64,000 nucleotides of DNA from Solicoccozyma terricola (GCA_001600875.1 BCLD01000007.1:124001-188000); one strand, 5' to 3'; numbered from the stretch's first letter, positions 1 to 12,938 are shown. Program-made: numbers and translations. The notes: generated by a model from the letters alone, not told the origin.

Positions 1-3000
1 TTCATATTCCGGTGCTGCGGACGGTCAGTCTCGCGTCAAATCTTACGGTGACATTGCAAGGCCACCCCGACATCGCGACGCTGTACCCAGCTCGTCCAAG
101 TCATCGAAAGTATCCACCTCTAACAATAATACCAGGACAGCAAATAAGTCGAAATCCACCTCTCAGAAACATTCCGTGATCAGCAAACTACCTCAACATG
201 ATGAGGCGCACTTCGTTATTGACTTGATGTCGGATGAGGATGTTGGCGAGCTTGTCATACAACCGGTATCGACCCCTCCCGGACTGTTGACGCGCGAAGA
301 AAAGGTGGAAAGTCGAGATGGTGATTATGTGGATCATCGATCGAAAGGGAAAGGAAAAAGTTTGCAGCAAAGACGAGTCGAGCAGCTGGCCTTAGAAGAC
401 GAACGACGATCTCCAGGTGACGACGAATACGAAGACGAAGACGAAGAACCAGAACGAGAAGAAAAGGAGGAAGAGGAGGAGGAAGAGGAGAAATTGGAGA
501 AGGGTGCAGCAACTAGACAACAGAGAGATGCACAGAATCGAAACGGAAAGGAAAGGGAATCGGCCGATCAGCTCCCAGACCACATAGAAAACTTCCCTGA
601 ATCACCACGTCTCGGTCCTCAAGATCAAAGATATCCAGCTTCACATGCGGTTCAGCAGGTGGAGCCCACCTCGCAGAAGCTTCGACATGAGAAGTTAAAG
701 GCGTCTGGCAGACATGGCGTGGGGGCAGTGTCTTTGGGGCAAACGACGTACTCATCGGGGAGATCTATCGGTCAACCTGACCGTCCTCTGCAATCATTGA
801 GCAGAAAGCCGATGAAGGACAGTAAGGGTATTGTGAGTTGCAAGGCGCGACATTGACGTCCCCAGTTATGTCTCTCTAACGTCGATTCTAAATCGCTACA
901 GGTTCTCTCTCGCTCGAAATCGCATCTGCCTACTTCTCGCGTCGACCATGCTTTTCTTTCATCGGTCAACAGTATCACTTTATCATACGAAACTCGCGGC
1001 CGGGAGAACAACTACTCCGTGAATGCTGCCTGCCTGGAGGGAGCCAAATTCCACTTGGATCTAAAGGCAGATGACTTCGTCATTCGCGGTTTACGGGAGT
1101 TGAAAGAGCCGCAGCTTGTCATACCACTCCTGTGTGCTTCCAGGGTTCAGGTGAGTTCCCCTATTCAGATTCCTTTTACTTATCCAACGCTTATACTATA
1201 ATCCAGCTCGTCAAGACCACTGTGAAAATCCCAGCGACAGCATATCTCTTCGTGACAATCGATGGTAATTTCGCCTCTCAGATTGTCGACCTGCTCGGGG
1301 CCCGCAAGCTGGGTGAGTGACCCTTGCCCAAATGCACGAGGTCACATGTCTTATGCTTTTTGCTCCTTCTGTCTGGGTTCAATAGGGGAAATATCTCGTG
1401 CCACTCTGATTTTAACATTGACTTTCGATGGTCAAAAGTGGGCTGAGATGAAGGCCAATCTTGAAACTTGGCTATCGAGCAAGGGAAAGTCAGGTTTAGA
1501 TATTGACATCCGTCAAGGTGTTGTTGCGTGAGTCCATAACCTTCACCGCCACTTTCCGCAAATATTTGACGATATCCTGACAATTGAGGACAGCCCCAGC
1601 ACATTACCAGCTTTGATAGAAGAAATGGCAGCAAAGACAACCGCTCAGAACGACTCGTCAATCCCCGCTCATCCTAAAGACAGTGATCGGCCTAAACCCA
1701 AACCGAGAGGTGACATCGTGGCTGCTACGGGTCCTCGTCAAACGACTCTTACATTCAGGCAGCAGCCGCGGAAGGAGGAGGAAAACCTTTATGTCCATCG
1801 CCTCAGATCTGAACCAAGACGCTCCAACCGGCTCAGCAACCATCAATCATATGAAGGAAATGGTGGAGACAATCCGATGTATTCGCCAGAGTACCCCAAC
1901 CGTACCACCCCGCCGCCAGATCCCAATACTGTGATCTGCGTTTGGCCTCCTGTCGGTCGATCTGAAATCCATCTTACGAAGGGTGACTTGCATCGGCTCG
2001 AAGAGGGCGAGTATCTCAATGACACGATCATCGAATACGGTCTCAAGGACATCGTCAGTCGCTTGGATCAGTGGTTGGAGCAAGCAAAGTCATCCGGGCA
2101 GCAAGGCGACTTGGGCCTGGAAGAGGAGTGGACGTGTCACACCGATGACGTTCACGTCTTCAATTCCTTCTTTTACCAGCAACTGTGTACGGCAAAGGGC
2201 AAACCCAGAACGTTGCCTACGAATGATGCCGGAAGAGAGCAATCTATTGCATCATGGGCTGGCTATGATGCAGTCAAGAAATGGACATCCAAGATCGACA
2301 TATTCAAGAAGCGCTTCGTCGTTGTCCCGATCAACGAGCACGAGCACTGGTTCATGGCGATTATCTGCAACCCATCTAAAGTTTTGACAAATCCGAAGGG
2401 TCCGAGCAAGACCGCGAGGAACATCGCACCTTCCAACATCAAACTGCGTTCTGCAATTGCGAAAGAGAAACTGACAGACGAGGATCAGGCTAGCGAACAG
2501 CTGGAAGACCGAGAAGAGGAGACAGCCGATATGGTAAGGTCAGGTGTAACGTCTGAGGTTGTCGATGCGGATACGGCCTGTCCTGCGCCTGGGACCCCTC
2601 TTGAAGTGGACGAGGCAGCCTCCGCAAGCTCATTTGATGACACGCCGAAGGCCCAACGTCGAAGTTCCGGACCGGTAACATCGGCGCCCGAGCCATCATC
2701 GCCAGTCCCCCTTGGGTCGGCTTCTGACAATGAGGATGAATGCATGATTACAGACAAGCCACTTGCAAAACTGGACATGGGTGTCATCCTCATGTTTGAC
2801 TCCCTTGGATTCACACATCGGCCAGCAGCCTTGAAGCTGAACAAATGGCTTGCATACGAGTCATATTACAAGCGTTCTCAAGATCAACTGCTACCGTATC
2901 AATTAGATTGTCCACTTGACTACAAAGAAGTCCAAGTCCCCCAGCAACCCAACTCTCGCGATTGCGGCATCTATCTACTCCACTTCGCGGAGGTTCTCTT

Positions 3001-4711
3001 TCGGCATCCTCGCAAGGCTCTACAAGCAGTTGTTGACCAGAAGCGAAAGCAGCGTGGGGAGAATCCCATTACCCTCGAAGTCTGGCAGGCTCTCATGATT
3101 GGCCAACGACGGAAGGAGTGGAAGGAGAAGGTTTTAAACATGGCTAGAGTGTTCAATCCAGCGAATGTGGCCGCAGACGACAAAGAAGTTGACCTTGGTG
3201 ATAATTCCCAAAGCAGTGTGGTTCAGGTCCCTGCGCCTAAACCTACCTCATCTGGTGAAGCCTCGCTGCGCGAGGAAACCGCACACGACGACCTAATGGA
3301 CGTGGATGAGTTGCCGGGCGACAGGCTTCAGGGCAGACAGCCTGATATACCCGGTCACGAAGACTTTTCATTGTCATTCGACCCTCGGGTGCCGCAGGCG
3401 GTCGACACCATTCCTCTGCTAAACCAGGACAGCACTGAAAGTTTCTCTGTCGGACGAAAACAAGGATTTATGACGTGCCCTGACGATGCCGTTTCTCCTG
3501 AACACATGCAGTCTGATAGCAAGGAGAACACAACGGACAACATCGACAATCTGATGGATGTCGATTACCCGCATACTCAACAGCAGCATGACCCGGCTGC
3601 AATAGATAGGGTGGAGCGGTTTGGTCATAGTGGTCGCGCGCCAATCGATAACGTTCAAGAAAGACTTGAGCGAACCAGCATTGCACCACCCAGAAGCTCT
3701 ACAGCAGGTTACGAGCGTTTTCCTGCCAACCTCGATGAGGATTCGATAGACCCGTCTCTGCTTCATCCACCAGTATCGCCTCCCGCCCAGGCAACATTCC
3801 TGCACGTCGGGCCGACCGACAACAGGGCTCCTGATGATACGGAACTTAGCGCATCGCCTGCGTCGTCTTTTCTTCCTCAAGTGATGCATACTTTCACTAC
3901 CCCCCATGAAGGCGCGAGGGTCTCTGTAGCTCGCGATGGCAATCGTGAATTAGATGCAGGGTCCGTAACAACTTCGGATGACGAAGGCGATGCGATGTCG
4001 AACCACGGCTCGACATCCTGTGAAGACGCGCAATCACCAGCAGATACTCGGAAGCAGGTTTACAACGACAGAGAGGACGAGCGTATGATGCAAGACGATG
4101 TTGGTGGGCCGCATGGCGACGTACGTGATGCGCTCTCGCATCATCAGAATGACGAAGGACAACCTCGAATCCACCACCGACAAACTAGCCCCAGCGTCGA
4201 TATTCCGCATCGCCGCGACCTTGCCGCCGCTGGTACGCCGCCTCCTATATCTCCTGTCAACGTCCCCCGCTCTCCTTCCGTCGGCACGTTATGTTTTGCG
4301 CCGTCGTCACCCGCCACTCGTAAGCGTCGTAAAGCGGAGGCCGAGTCCAGCAGTCAAAGGAGCAGAACTACTCCGCAAAAGGGTGCGAAAAGAGTAAAGC
4401 ATGTGGAAGAGCGAGAGATATCGGAGGCCAGGGAGTTGATTGATGTGCGAACCGAATCGCGATCGCTTCCCGCAGTCGAGCCTCCGAGGGAGTCGATACC
4501 ATCACGGGACGGGTCGCCGCTGCAGCCGGGTGTTGTTGTCCCGCCGCATTCAATCGCGGGAGATGAAAGGGACTTTGCGGCACCGTATTCGAAGGGACCT
4601 AGACGACTGTGGGAGGACGACACATCACCACAGCCAGGTACACTCACACCACATTCGGAGGCAACAGGAACAGCGACTGCACCGTTCGAGATCGACAGCG
4701 AGGATGAGTGA
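1..4711 (+). CDS. ULP2: Ulp2/SENP6-7-type SUMO protease (5' partial)
   Basis: Cysteine protease of family C48 that removes SUMO, probably poly-SUMO chains, from nuclear proteins. The coding region is already open at base 1, so the start lies upstream. I read introns at 833-901, 1151-1206, 1313-1385 and 1528-1593; the last exon runs to 4711. The catalytic triad is visible: His in HEHWFMAII (codon at 2345), Asp in LMFDSLGF (2798) and Cys in NSRDCGIYLL (2963). About 120 low-complexity acidic residues separate the His and Asp blocks; a split catalytic domain of this sort is typical of Ulp2/SENP6/SENP7 rather than Ulp1. The region after the domain (about 570 residues) is disordered, rich in Ser, Pro and Asp, with Lys/Arg-rich patches such as RKRRKAE that could be nuclear signals. 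The N-terminal part has an acidic Glu run (about 425-495). The family call is secure; the Ulp2 subtype is inferred from the insert and tails. Confidence 0.9.
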
Positions 4712-5081
4712 GTGGTCTGGTTCCCGGATTTCCTACGTCTTGCAATGTTAAGCCTATCTACCTACCTCAGGACGACCCCTTAACGAAAGCCTGAGACCCG
4801 TAATGATGAACCTGATGACCTACAGCATTTCTCTCCAATAGATCGTTATCAATTTTGTTAAACTCCTCGTATATAGTTGTAACCGCGTCCATTTATGACA
4901 AGATCCTAAAGGGACAATTTTTCTGTTGCATATTATGCTTACATTCTACATCGCTACATGTGGTTGTTACCGCAGCGTCTATGTGGTCGCTCCACAAATC
5001 TACTTGATGGGTCCCACGGCCCTGTCCTAGGCCAACTTTTCACTGTCCTTATTTTCTTCTCTCGTTTCAGCTCGGCTGCTC
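4712..5081. other. intergenic, convergent 3' ends
   Basis: A 370-base AT-richer gap between two genes that converge on it. It should hold both 3' UTRs and poly(A) sites. No ORF, RNA gene or repeat is convincing here. Confidence 0.6.
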
Positions 5082-6496
5082 TCACCCCTCCCTCTCCGTC
5101 TGTTCCTCCTTCTTAACTCTCAATCCAGCTTGTTCCACAGCTCTGGTCAAATCCACAATCTCAGGTGGACTGAGTTCGAATATTTGTGCGACGATTGGGA
5201 TGGCGGACGGTTGGAAGATTAATTTATCCAAACTTGAATTCGAAGATGAGTTCGAGGTTGATGACGGTGATGTCGAAGCGGCCGTTGAATAGTTGGCGGG
5301 TGATGAAGAAGAGATTGAAGATGTAGATGACGTAGCGTGGGCACTCTTAGAGGGTGTATCCGCTGACGGTTGATGAATCATCTTCTTCGGTGTCCCAGTA
5401 GAATCAGGGGCCTCGTCTACCTTTTCTGAATGCGGTACACCATCCAGACCCATTTTCTGATCACTCTTCTTGACCTCCGGAGACGCTGTAGACTTCTCAA
5501 ACCCTTTCGAGCTCGTCTGATCCGGTGCTTTCTCGTCTCCTGCCGTCCTCAACTTCGCATCCAACAATATCCTCCCAAACTCCTCACTTTCCTTCTCCAC
5601 AACATTGCCTTCATCCACCAATTTCAAAAGGTACTCTGCTCCTCTTTTCGCTTTCCAATGACTCCACATCCTCCAAATGACATAAAACATCGGCAAGTTG
5701 GGGATGACAGGGAGTAGACCGATAGGGAGAAGGATTGGTATAAGGTATGAAGAACGAATGAGGAGTTGACGATGGTATGGTATGCGATCGGTTAGGTGGG
5801 TGCGTAGGAGGGCGAGAGGAGAGGAGGAGGAGAGTAGAGGTGGGTAGATGAGGAGAAGCTGATTGGTTTTTGGGGGGGGCGGGGGGTAGGGAAGGCGGGT
5901 GACTTAGTGCTTTGATCTTGGGAAACTACCTATCATCGGGGTAGAATGCTCACGTTTTCCTTCGGCACCAAGTCTTCTTTACCATTCTCCACACCATTCT
6001 CCCTACCTTCAGCTTCACCTTCACTACTTGTCGTCTGTTCCGGCTTGTTTACGATTTTCAACCCAGTCCAAGCGTCTCTCCCCGTATCTATATTCTTCAA
6101 CCCCCATTCCTCGTACTCTATCTTATCCATCAACCTCTCTCCGTTCCGCCATGTTTTATACTTCCACGTTTTGTATAATGGTCCTTCCTGTTGCGTTTGA
6201 GAGAATGATAACCAGAATTGGGAAGCACGATGTGTCATGAAGTCGGGCCATGATGAGGGTTGAGCGTAATCGAGACCAGCAAGAACGGCCGGCTTGGTTA
6301 GGACTGTCGAGGAAGGTGGTTCTGCTGCTGCTGTTGCGGCAGCAGGAGGTGCCTCAGATGACGACGTGGTAGTCGGTTCTGCAGAGCGAGCGATGGGTGA
6401 ACGTTGGGAGACATGGTAGTAGATCAATGGAGTGGATGAGGATTTGAGGTGGGCGAGTGGGAATGCGAATATCCGGAGTGGTTTTCTACCTGGCAT
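5082..6496 (-). CDS. mitochondrial K+/H+ exchange-related protein (Mit_KHE1 family)
   Basis: Resembles the fungal 'mitochondrial K+-H+ exchange-related' family (S. cerevisiae YDL183C type), inner-membrane proteins linked to matrix K+/H+ exchange; the biochemical role is poorly defined. Two exons, complement(5954..6496) and complement(5082..5858), join in phase to give about 439 residues. The N-terminus MPGRKPLRIFAFPL, the motif WPDFMTHRASQFW and the block YKTWKYKTWRNGERLMDKI are family-like. Exon 2 opens with a hydrophobic stretch (YLIPILLPIGLLPVIPNLP) followed by MFYVIWRMWSHWKAKRG, one or two membrane segments. The tail is Ser/Thr-rich and ends in a likely coiled coil. The intron has a C-rich pyrimidine tract on the sense strand. 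It is transcribed divergently from the complex I subunit NDUFA9, 286 bases away. Confidence 0.8.
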
Positions 6497-6782
6497 TTTG
6501 GAGGTGGGATAGGGTGGTGATGGAGCTAGGAGGGCGGCGTGGACATGCGGTCTAGGTGATGGTGATGGACGATGCTGTGGATGCTCACCCTGTTTCCGTC
6601 GTCATCGCTACCTCCCAGCTGCTCCTCACCACCATCGACAAATATTGTTTCACGTGTCGCGACGTCGTCGACCGGGCAAAGAATGAGATCAGGTTCAACC
6701 CATACCGATACATCGGACACCACCTTCATCACCACCACCACCACCTCACCACACTTCCCCACCACCCGCATACCCTCCCAGC
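6497..6782. promoter_or_regulatory. shared divergent promoter of two mitochondrial genes
   Basis: The two start codons (complement 6496 and 6783) face away from each other across 286 bases, so both promoters must lie here or overlap. Both products are predicted mitochondrial, which makes co-regulation plausible. No specific factor site is claimed. Confidence 0.5.
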
Positions 6783-9255
6783 ATGGCGTCCAGAGCAGGT
6801 AGGTCCTTTCAGCGACCATCCGCCGTCGGTTGTCGCCCCGCGCGACCGATTCAAACGAACACCCCATGTTGACCCAATCAATCATCCCCCATTTCGCTCC
6901 ATGTACAGCTCCTATCCTTCGAAGGAAAGCGGCTGTTGCCCAGCCATCATGGGTTGGAAAGAGGGTGAGTCTATACTTTCGTGCCGTCGTAGCCACCGCC
7001 GCAAGAAACATTCTGACACAACCTGTGATCATCCCGTCCCAACCCTCGACCATCTCCCCTTCCCCACCGCGCCCCACCCAGCTCGCCCACGACCTCCTCA
7101 TCTCTACCCCAACCTCCAACTCACCTTCCCGACCGATTATCAAATCCGGTCCATCATCCGGCGGTCGTAGTTCTCTCACAGGACACACGGTCACCGTATT
7201 CGGCTGTACTGGGTTCCTCGGTCGATACTTGGTATCAAAGATTGCACAGTTGGGGACGACTGTCATCGTGCCGTATCGGGATGAAGATGAGATGAGGAAT
7301 TTGAGGGTGATGGGGGATTTAGGCCAAATTATTCCGATGGTGAGTGGGGGGGAGAGTAGCGAGTACATTTTCCTTCGCTTCGCGGAGCGAAGATCACGCT
7401 CCCCTTATGGGGCTCTCGTCCGCGAGCGCAGCGAGCACTATGCCCTTGAGCGTAGCGAGGAATATCGCGCGATTGGAACGAGCAATTGTGTCTTTCATAT
7501 CGAGCGACGCGATCATTCTCTCGTTCTCTGCAACCTCAGCGAAGCATTCTGTCTTGCTTCGCGAGCAGAGCGAGCGAGCGCTTTGTCTGCGATCATAACC
7601 AACAACATCGTCTTCTGCGAGTGCAGCGCGAGGTGTTTTATGGGGTTTTATGGAAACACAAGCTGACCCTTCCAACCCTGTCATTTTTTTTCCCCTCCTA
7701 AACAGGAATGGGATATCCGCAACCCGGACCAAATCGCGGAATGTATGAGACACTCCGATACCGTATACAACTTGGCTGGAAGGGATTGGGAGACTAGGTG
7801 AGTTGGTTTTTACTGTATATAGGAAATCTATGGAAAAGCACGTCAAGGGGCTGGGAAGTAGACACTGGAGGGGGACAGACGTGACAGAATTGTGACTTGA
7901 GATGAGCATCCGTAACTTGGCACGGACAAACTGAGATCGGTCGAGAGGAGGATCCCTTTACGCTAGGAATCTTCCGCTGCAACTGAATTCTAGAGGAATG
8001 CATGAAGGAGCTTTGAGCGATGCTGGAACTCCAGTCTAAGCGGCATACGTGACTTCTTGAAAGAAACAGCAGTCTAGCAGACGGTGAAGTCGTGTCTGGC
8101 TTGAAGAACGTGGAACACATCATGATGGGACATTGCTCTTGCGTAATCATTCCGAGATGGTGATGTGCGGCTCCTCCGGAAATCAGAGGTTGCCAATCGA
8201 TTGTTGTCGATCGTGCGGGATGTTGGGGATCCGGAATTCGAACGCTTGCAATGAATTAGGCTCTAACTCCCCGCATCTTTTTGTTCGAATTCGCAGAAAC
8301 TTCTCCTTCGAGGACATCAACGTCACGTAAGTGCGAGCCTATCCATCCTTCCAGGCTCCCTTCCACTGACTGCACATTTTTCAAACCTCAGCGGTGCCAA
8401 ACTAATCGCCTCCGTCGCTGCCGACCTTGAAGTCCCACGTCTCATTCACGTCTCCCATCTCAACGCCAACCCAACTTCCGAGTCCCGTTTCTACCAAACC
8501 AAATTCCAGGGCGAGCAGGCGGTTCGTGAGGTGTACCCGGACGCTACCATTGTCAGGCCACCTGGAATGTTTGGACCCGAAGACTGGTTGTTGAATGCTA
8601 TTGCATGTAAGTGTCGAAATGGTTACACCAATTTTAGTTTCTGTTAGGACACTGACGATCTCAACGCTTCTACCTTGCGTGTGCATCAGCCTACCCCACC
8701 CTTTTCCATCTCAACGCCGGTCAGACCAAGATCCGACCAGCCTACGTCATGGACGTCGCCGAGGCACTCAGCGTCATGCTGACTGCCCCACGAACCTCCA
8801 TCGGCGCAACCTTTGCCCTACCCGGACCCCGCACCTACACCTTCCAATCACTGATTGAGCTCGTCTCCGCGATGACTTTGAAGTCGCACAAGGCGCCTGT
8901 CCTACCCAAGCCGGTCGCTCTCGCCTTTGCCACGGTAGTCAACCGAGCTCTTTGGTGGCCAACCGTCTGCCCAGACGAGGTTAGGAGAAAGTACATTGAT
9001 GACTTTGGCGCGCACCTTCACACCGCCAAATCGGATTCTCCAGCCGGTTGGGGTACCGACGCTGCTAGTGTCGATGCGATCGTGGGTGTCAATGGCGAGC
9101 ACGCCAAGAGCTGGGAGGATCTCAACATCACTCCAACGCTCCTGGAAGAGGTTGCGATCACCATCCTCCGTCGATACAGGTCGGCGGCGACTTTCGATTC
9201 GCCGGTAGAGCTTGGAGGGTTCAAACCACCAAAGGCGTACCACGTTGTCGAGTAG
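6783..9255 (+). CDS. NDUFA9: complex I 40-kDa subunit, NDUFA9-like
   Basis: Atypical short-chain dehydrogenase-like accessory subunit of NADH:ubiquinone oxidoreductase, in the matrix arm next to the membrane. Exons join in phase: 6783-6798, 6909-6964, 7082-7339, 7706-7797, 8297-8326, 8392-8606, 8690-9255. The N-terminus MASRAAPILRRKAAVAQ is a mitochondrial presequence (basic, no acids). The Rossmann signature is TVFGCTGFLGRYLVSK, followed by EWDIRNPDQIAECMRHSDTV, YNLAGRDWETR, NFSFEDINVTGAKLIAS and VRPPGMFGPEDWLLN, all typical of the family. The C-terminus ends soon after LEEVAITILRRYR. Oddities: exons of 16 and 30 nt, and two long introns (366 and 499 nt) among short ones; the 366-nt intron carries GC-rich repeats found nowhere else in the gene. 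Confidence 0.92.
7370..7640. repeat. GC-rich short repeat cluster inside an intron
   Basis: Within NDUFA9 intron 3 (7340-7705) the motif GAGCGNAGCGAG or a one-base variant occurs at 7424-7435, 7448-7459 and 7563-7574. A perfect 7-bp-stem hairpin CTTCGCT/AGCGAAG precedes them near 7376-7393. The same 12-mer (GAGCGAAGCGAG) recurs at 24623-24634. Base composition differs from the neighbouring introns. This looks like an inserted or expanded small GC element; its nature is unknown. Confidence 0.55.
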
Positions 9256-9617
9256 AGTAAATGAGAAGCTGCTTTTGTACTTCGATTCGAGATGAGGGCT
9301 ATCAAGCATATTTTTCGAACCGAGTTGAATGCTCGTTGTTCAGGGGTTTCAGATCCAATGGGCACCAGTTGGTGGCCAGGCTCTTTGCACTTGATATCTT
9401 GCTCGACGGGCAAGTTCACGATTTCATCTCAAAACAGGGCAGGAAACCCGGTTCTATGTTTGATATTATTATTATTATGAGGAGGCAATTAGCCCACCCA
9501 TCATATACATGTATTACTGAGTGATTTTTAAGTTACAACGGCACAAAGGTTCCCGCCACTCGTTTTCGCAAACCACCGAGACACCCCACAGTCCATTTAT
9601 AAGATGACAACAACAGG
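9256..9617. other. intergenic, convergent 3' ends
   Basis: About 360 bases between the NDUFA9 stop and the last exon of the downstream minus-strand transporter. It includes a short ATT/TTA run near 9463-9478. No gene is supported. Confidence 0.6.
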
Positions 9618-12149
9618 CTAAATGCAGTATACAAAGTCCGCATTCTATTGAAAAATAGATGTTTTGACGTCAGTATGACCATCACTCCCGTAGAAACCCC
9701 GCGAATACTCACCTCGAAATCCGTCAAATCTTCGAACGCATGCGCATTGAGCTCCTCCTCTTGGCCCGCTTCCTCTCTTTCCCTCTTGAGCTCCTCCTTG
9801 TAAGTGTTGGCATCCTTACTAGTCATGAGGGAGGTGTCGAGCTTGTTTCCGAATCGACCAAGGGCTTCACGCCGCCTTGCTTGCTTACGGTTCAGTCGGC
9901 TCATGTGGAGGGCCATGGCGATGGTCGTGAGACACAAGATGGACCAACAAGCGATGTCGACCTCGATTCCGGTGAAGTAGTTTGGCTTCTCTCGGAGGAA
10001 GTAGACCTGAGGGCCGACTGTTGAGACGATGGGAAGTTCAGATCTCCCCCTCGTCATTAAGCTGCACGAACTTGCCACTCACCGATGTTGCCAACGCACT
10101 GAGCCACGAAGAAGACGGCAGTAGTGACGGTCTGAGATGGTGGTAGAAGAATGTTCATCAGAGTCATTCATCCCGACATGTCTGTCGGTCGACACTCACC
10201 TTCTTAGTCTGTCCAGCAGTGTTCAACGTGGCCCACGCATAAACGGATGGCTGGAGGGCTTGGAAGAAGTTGACAATGTAATAACAGCCGAGCCTGGCGT
10301 TGACTTGGTTATGTGGTACGAGTCGCAAAGCAACAGCACCTCCGATAGGGAACAAAGTGAGGACACTGGTGTTTCCCGCAATACAGCATTAGTATGTATT
10401 CAAACTGTATCATATGTGAAAAGCTGATGCTCACGCAATAACCGGAGCCCTCAGTTGGATCTTGGTGGTGATAGTGGTGGCGGTGATGAGAACGACCATG
10501 CCGATAGCAGCAGGGGGAATGCTGAGCAAGAGTGCATCGAGGTTGGTAAATCCGAGCTGATTTGGGAGGAGGAGAACCAATTGTCAGAAATGGATCGTTA
10601 CCCTACGACGCTCACTTCATAGCAAAACACACTCACTCCAGCGATCAACAATCCACCGAACGCCCCTATACCACCACTTGGACAAGCGCAACAGAACAAC
10701 ATGACTGCCCATCCCCAAGTCTTGATGTCGAAGAACGCCTCCCTGGCTTGATCCCACTTCCAAACCTTACTACCAGTGGCACCCATGTTATTATCCCTCA
10801 ACCTCTCGACAGCGATAGCTCGATCATTGCCGTTCTCGAGGAATCTCGCCGAGTTGGGTGAATCAGGCATCATGAACCAAATCACAGGAACACATGCGAC
10901 GGTGACGAGACCGAGGAACATGAAGATGCCTTGGTAAGGTTTAACGATGTGTCCCTTTTGAGATGCCAGTCCGATCCCGTACGCAATGAGAGGACCGATC
11001 TGATGATTAGAAGAAAAGAAAAGAAAAGAAAAGTCGTGGAGAGGAATGAGTCAGTTCCCGCCTTCGCGTACCCCATTGCTACTGCAGGTGTGGACTTACA
11101 ATTCCTGCGATAGTATTAGCCAAGTTCCAGGCTACAACACGCCAAGTTTGTTCTCTTCGCCTCCACCACATCTGACAGAGAGCGATGAAGGTAGGTGCTA
11201 GAGTAGCTTCGAACTGTGATTGAAGGGGTTTATTTCATTTAACCCGAGGGCTCATCGTAACTGGATGAGGGTGTTTGACTTACGATACCGAGGAACAATC
11301 GGGCAACGATCAAACCTGTAAAGTTGGTAGCCGCTGCCGAGCAAGCTACGACAGTTCCCCAACCTGTTTTGATGACATCCTCTCCAGGAAATCAGCCACA
11401 CAGCGAGAGTGCTGTCAAATAAGAAAAACCAACTCACACAAGACATTGAAACACAACCACTTCTTCACTGGCCATTTGACCAAAGCGTATGAGGAAAGAG
11501 GCTGGAAGATCAATTGAGCGACATATACGACTGATCCGAGCCAACTGATCGCCCATCAAAGTTTGTTGTAATTACCAATCAGTCTTGGGAACTTTTGAAG
11601 GGGCAACACGTCCAACTCGAACTCGCGTACCTGTATTGAACTCCAACCAGATGTGTATCGGTGATGATACCGAATAGAGAAGCGTAGGAGACGGATGATT
11701 TGTCCATTTGTTGACTGGTGGGTGGGTGGTAATTAAAAGGAAAATTGTGTTCAGTAGAGCTCAGGAAAAATCCACCACGACGATGGAAAAAGTATCACTC
11801 ACAGTATGTAGATTAACACCATCGGTGCTGGAAGAAAGAAACATACAATTTCCCAAGATCAGACGGTGCTCGCCCTGCCCCTTACTGTAAAGCCAACCGG
11901 GGCTCCCGACTCACTCAACACCCAGAAATCAATCTTCCTCAACACCCTCCTATCATCCTCATCACTGATATCAATCTTCCCCGCTGCTGCCAAGATCTCG
12001 GCTGCACGATCAACGGGACCATGACCTTCGGCGAGGTGCGCTTCTGGAGCTTCATGTAAGACGCGTCGTCGTATCTGATTATCTTCGACATGCTCGTATG
12101 CGAGCTTCTTGTCATCATCTGGTGGTGGAGTGAGAGGGATTGTTGACAT
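9618..12149 (-). CDS. MFS anion/cation symporter, Dal5/Tna1 type
   Basis: Plasma-membrane major facilitator of the allantoate permease (ACS) family, which takes up organic anions such as allantoate, nicotinate, pantothenate or biotin precursors; the substrate cannot be read from sequence. Twelve exons were joined in phase: 12149-11915, 11827-11803, 11714-11631, 11544-11438, 11363-11284, 11213-11100, 10999-10637, 10556-10435, 10365-10200, 10131-10083, 10017-9713, 9644-9618. Family marks are FWVLTPMVLIYILQQMDKSS (first membrane helix), GVQYSWLGS, the basic loop WWRRREQTWR, IWFMMPDSP, and the C-terminal DFENADFVYCI stop, which matches the family's usual ending. Exon 2 is only 25 nt. The central loop carries the usual ERLRDNN stretch. 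Divergent from the oxidoreductase gene across about 720 bases. Confidence 0.88.
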
Positions 12150-12870
12150 TGTGACCGACTGTGGAAGGAAGGGGAGGATGTCTTGTTGGTGGAGGAGTCC
12201 GGGTTGCAGGGATGGCGAGGGGAGTAGCCATTTCGTAGGACAGGAAGTGGCATCTTATAGACAAAAATACCGTACACGTACAGAGAGGTACGGCAAGGCA
12301 ACGGATCGCGCAGCCGCAGTTGGTCAGGTGAGATACAGGCACCACTGGCTATCTCCACCCTAGGTCTACGGGCCGCCCTCCGTCTGGCTAGTGTGCAAGA
12401 GGCCGTCGAGGCCGTCGAGGCCACCGGCTGCGGATCCAGACGATGGTGGACTATATGGCCTACGCAGGCTGTCGCCACCCGCGGCATGGGAATCTGGGGG
12501 CCCGGCCCCGACGCGTGGGGCCACGGCCCTGGTACCTCCACCCGGCGTTGGTCGACACGCACCGTCATTTCACCGATGTAGAGAGATGGGAGGGCGATGC
12601 TGGGTGGCAGATGCCGGGGGTTGCTGGAGGATGGCAGGATAGATTACGGATGAACGAGGTGGCAGGTGACCAAACACCCCCCATACAACGGTCCGCTCGG
12701 GATAAATCCTGCCGCACCAGCCACCATCGAGCCGGGCAAGCCGGAGTAGATAATAGCAGACAAGTCGCATTGTTTATAGGTCCTGTCAGAAAAGTTCCCC
12801 GTCAGACAGTCCTGTCAATCTTCTCCCCTCCATCTATCCCACTGTTCATATTCCACTGTCCATTCCAAAC
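12150..12870. promoter_or_regulatory. divergent promoter region, transporter/oxidoreductase
   Basis: About 720 bases between start codons at complement 12149 and 12871. It must hold both 5' UTRs and promoters. CG-rich palindromic stretches such as GAGGCCGTCGAGGCCGTCGAGGC run near 12400-12422. Its right end (12785-12870) is repeated after the assembly gap. Confidence 0.5.
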
Positions 12871-12938
12871 ATGTCTGCCACCAACGGCCATGCCAACGGT
12901 ACCACCAAAGTCGGTGGTCGAACAGCCATAGTACGTTG

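Noticed and set aside
6526..7368. 280-codon minus-strand ORF over the KHE1/NDUFA9 promoter
   Set aside because: Antisense to NDUFA9 exons and promoter; lacks any recognisable motif and would overlap a well-supported gene.
7340..8296. Extra exon of NDUFA9 within the two long introns
   Set aside because: The flanking protein segments (QIIPM/EWDIRNPD and GRDWETR/NFSFEDINVTG) are already contiguous as in the family, so nothing is missing.
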